Source of the DNA: Methyloglobulus sp.
GTDB taxonomy: Bacteria; Pseudomonadota; Gammaproteobacteria; Methylococcales; Methylomonadaceae
Reading direction: 5' to 3'
Length of the DNA: 64,000 nt
Assembly: GCA_013141505.1 (NCBI GenBank)
Contig: JABFQX010000013.1
Location: forward strand, 1 to 64,000
Made by a program: the position numbers and the translations under genes. Positions 62,535 through 64,000 of the stretch are shown here, piece after piece (the first letter of the stretch is position 1; every line of letters starts with the position of its first letter). The notes beneath the pieces were generated by a model. The model was not told the DNA's origin. It searched no databases and saw nothing but the letters and a program-made list of their open reading frames with translations.

Positions 62535-64000
62535 TTAAAACCTCACTAAGATGCCTGCGAATGTACTAAAGCTGGAATAGCTCGATGCCTGATAACGGCT
62601 AGCAGACACATACACACTAAAATCGTCATTCAGATCCCAATTTATGCTACCAGTCGAATTGATCTGAAACTTGAAATCGTGACCCGCCTCCTTCCCAATC
62701 CCTGGCGCAACGCTAACTTCGGCAACGACAGAATCGCCCCATTTCTTTTTCAAACTAAACGGGGCAGAAATGCCAATATAATTGTCAGGTGTCCAAAACA
62801 AGGGATTATTGTTCATCGTATCGTCACGGACAAACTGGAGACCCACGGCAATATCGGGATCTGTCCAAACACCTCGGCTGACATTAACCTCGGTTCTGTT
62901 ACGCTGATTTTTGTCCGTATAGTAAAAATAGGCATGGTTTGCAGACACGCTAAATGCCTCCAACACCTTCGCCGTGAAGCCACCCGCAACGCGGGTGAAA
63001 GCAATGCCGTTAACGATTGCGCCAGCGGTATTGACATTGGTGTGATCAGCGGCGAACGACACATCGAAATCATCGCCAATACCCGCATTAAATTTGATCG
63101 ACCCTAAAGGGAATGTTGAACTGGTCGAAGCATTTTGCGGTGAGTGTCCGGAAAAATCAGCGAAACCTGCCGATAATGCCAAATTGGTTCGGCTACCCAG
63201 CTTGTAGTTGAATTGGCCTTCAAATTGATGCCCCGTTGCCTGATAATCTTGTTCACCCAAGGCAGTAGCTAAAACGCCAGACTTAAGTGTCTGGCTGAAA
63301 TCCAGGTATTTGTAATATGCCGACAAGGAAAGCCTATCTGAAACCGGAAATTGAAAGGAAGGGCTGAAACTGTAATAGGATCTGTGCGCGTTGTCCTGAA
63401 AATAAAGACCGCCAAGAAGCAGGCTCGGTTTCAGTCGGCGATCAAGTACGGCGAGTTCTTTCTCTATGGCTGGCGAGTGGGGACCGAGTGTTAGGGCTTG
63501 TTCAAACCGTGTCCGAGCTCCGGCAGGATCGCCGCTCCAATTTAGCATTTTTCCTGAACTGACCAGCAAGTCGGCATTATCGGCAACGTCTTCCTTAGCT
63601 ATGCCATCCACTATTTTAAGAGCCTGTTGATAACGCCCAGATGCCATGTTTAAGTGCACTAATTTGTATGCGGTAGAGGATGCGGGTTGAATGCTCTTAA
63701 GCTGGTGAGCAAGATCGCTTCCCGTGTAAGTTCTTAGCACTTCAAATCTTGGCAGAGTAAATCGGGGACTATTTGCTGTTAATAGATAAGAGTTGTCCAG
63801 ATTGAAACCAAGCCCGAAGTGCTGCTTTACCAGACGTTGATTGATATTGAACGCTTCTGGAACATTGGATAGCGACTTATGCCCCTGATCGCCAAAGGGA
63901 AATGCAAACGCAAAAACTTTTGAGCCTGAAACTTCCTGTGCCAGGGTTTCTTTACATGTCAGCATATCGCGCTCAATCCGTGCAGAAAACTCTTTATTGG
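62535..64000 (-). CDS. NodB-like deacetylase end fused to TPR and outer-membrane barrel (partial)
   Basis: The frame runs off the window at 64000 (in-frame NKEFSARIERDM precedes the ATG at 63965), so the N-terminus is missing. The first visible part, KETLAQE ... FAFAFPFGDQG, is the C-terminal portion of a polysaccharide deacetylase. A TPR-like segment follows (NADLLVSSGKMLNWSGDPAG, RFEQALTLGP), and then about 270 residues of alternating beta strands ending in a terminal FAGILVRF, as in outer-membrane barrels. A deacetylase joined to a PgaA/AlgK-like TPR-barrel would combine modification and export of a polysaccharide. It leads the minus-strand cluster with the dehydrogenase. Confidence 0.8.
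   Translation of the reverse strand, partial: NKEFSARIERDMLTCKETLAQEVSGSKVFAFAFPFGDQGHKSLSNVPEAFNINQRLVKQHFGLGFNLDNSYLLTANSPRFTLPRFEVLRTYTGSDLAHQLKSIQPASSTAYKLVHLNMASGRYQQALKIVDGIAKEDVADNADLLVSSGKMLNWSGDPAGARTRFEQALTLGPHSPAIEKELAVLDRRLKPSLLLGGLYFQDNAHRSYYSFSPSFQFPVSDRLSLSAYYKYLDFSQTLKSGVLATALGEQDYQATGHQFEGQFNYKLGSRTNLALSAGFADFSGHSPQNASTSSTFPLGSIKFNAGIGDDFDVSFAADHTNVNTAGAIVNGIAFTRVAGGFTAKVLEAFSVSANHAYFYYTDKNQRNRTEVNVSRGVWTDPDIAVGLQFVRDDTMNNNPLFWTPDNYIGISAPFSLKKKWGDSVVAEVSVAPGIGKEAGHDFKFQINSTGSINWDLNDDFSVYVSASRYQASSYSSFSTFAGILVRF

Noticed and set aside
1-64000. CRISPR array, rRNA, tRNA or prophage
   Set aside because: No regular short repeat-spacer array, no rRNA signature, no tRNA-like T-loop/anticodon pattern and no phage structural genes were seen on reading; a tRNA scan was not possible.

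Overview
The window looks like a chromosomal segment from a gammaproteobacterium, most plausibly a Methylococcales-type methanotroph. This is inferred from gene style and is not proven: diheme cytochromes c, rubredoxin with its reductase, the large NAD-glutamate dehydrogenase type, a VPLP-type PEP-CTERM protein, TorF and DUF2380 proteins, many Sel1 repeats and many small palindromic repeats. No pmo, mxa, rRNA or tRNA gene is seen, so the taxonomic call is soft.

Left part (1-10 kb): an AT-rich lipoprotein gene and a DinJ/YafQ toxin-antitoxin pair lying between two 123-bp direct repeats. Next comes a candidate Csr/Rsm-type small RNA. A tightly overlapped signalling operon follows: a double-FHA protein fused to an HtrA-like protease, a PP2C phosphatase, a Ser/Thr kinase with Sel1 repeats, then a Sel1 lipoprotein and a zinc-ribbon protein.

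10-17 kb: a decayed AraC regulator, DUF2380 and cupin genes, a NarX/NarL-like two-component pair, and a pyridoxamine-phosphate-oxidase-family gene split by a 299-bp hairpin-rich insertion. Then a diheme peroxidase, and a 1.2-kb non-coding stretch with a nested-stem RNA-like structure and an orphan FNR-type palindrome.

17-32 kb: a large SF1 helicase, a NUDIX hydrolase, cytochrome c4, a membrane-fused spermidine-synthase-like protein, a tandem PilZ protein and an Aas-like acyltransferase/acyl-ACP synthetase. A STAS / HATPase / short large-type glutamate dehydrogenase cluster closes this part.

32-39 kb: the most unusual region. A 506-residue secreted protein built from about five copies of a two-cysteine repeat is divergent from a 108-residue protein that is a single copy of the same repeat with a double-glycine leader motif. 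A C39-type peptidase and an outer-membrane barrel with a coiled-coil N-terminus follow. The layout recalls the Pseudomonas Fap amyloid secretion system (FapD/FapF), but the substrates are different. A fossil of a second barrel gene lies nearby. A beta-propeller protein and a PEP-CTERM protein complete the secreted set.

40-64 kb: maeB, a DHH phosphoesterase overlapping cysC, and an ATPase-less export operon (TolC, two HlyD-like adaptors, an M50 protease-adaptor fusion). Then rubredoxin (too short for usual ORF cut-offs) with its reductase, a FemAB-like acyltransferase, a TorF protein, a DksA-like protein, the MoxR-DUF58-TgpA operon and a Tat-exported amine oxidase. The right edge is an exopolysaccharide cluster ending in a NodB-TPR-barrel fusion cut by the window end. 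Two families of short palindromic repeats occupy many of the gaps.
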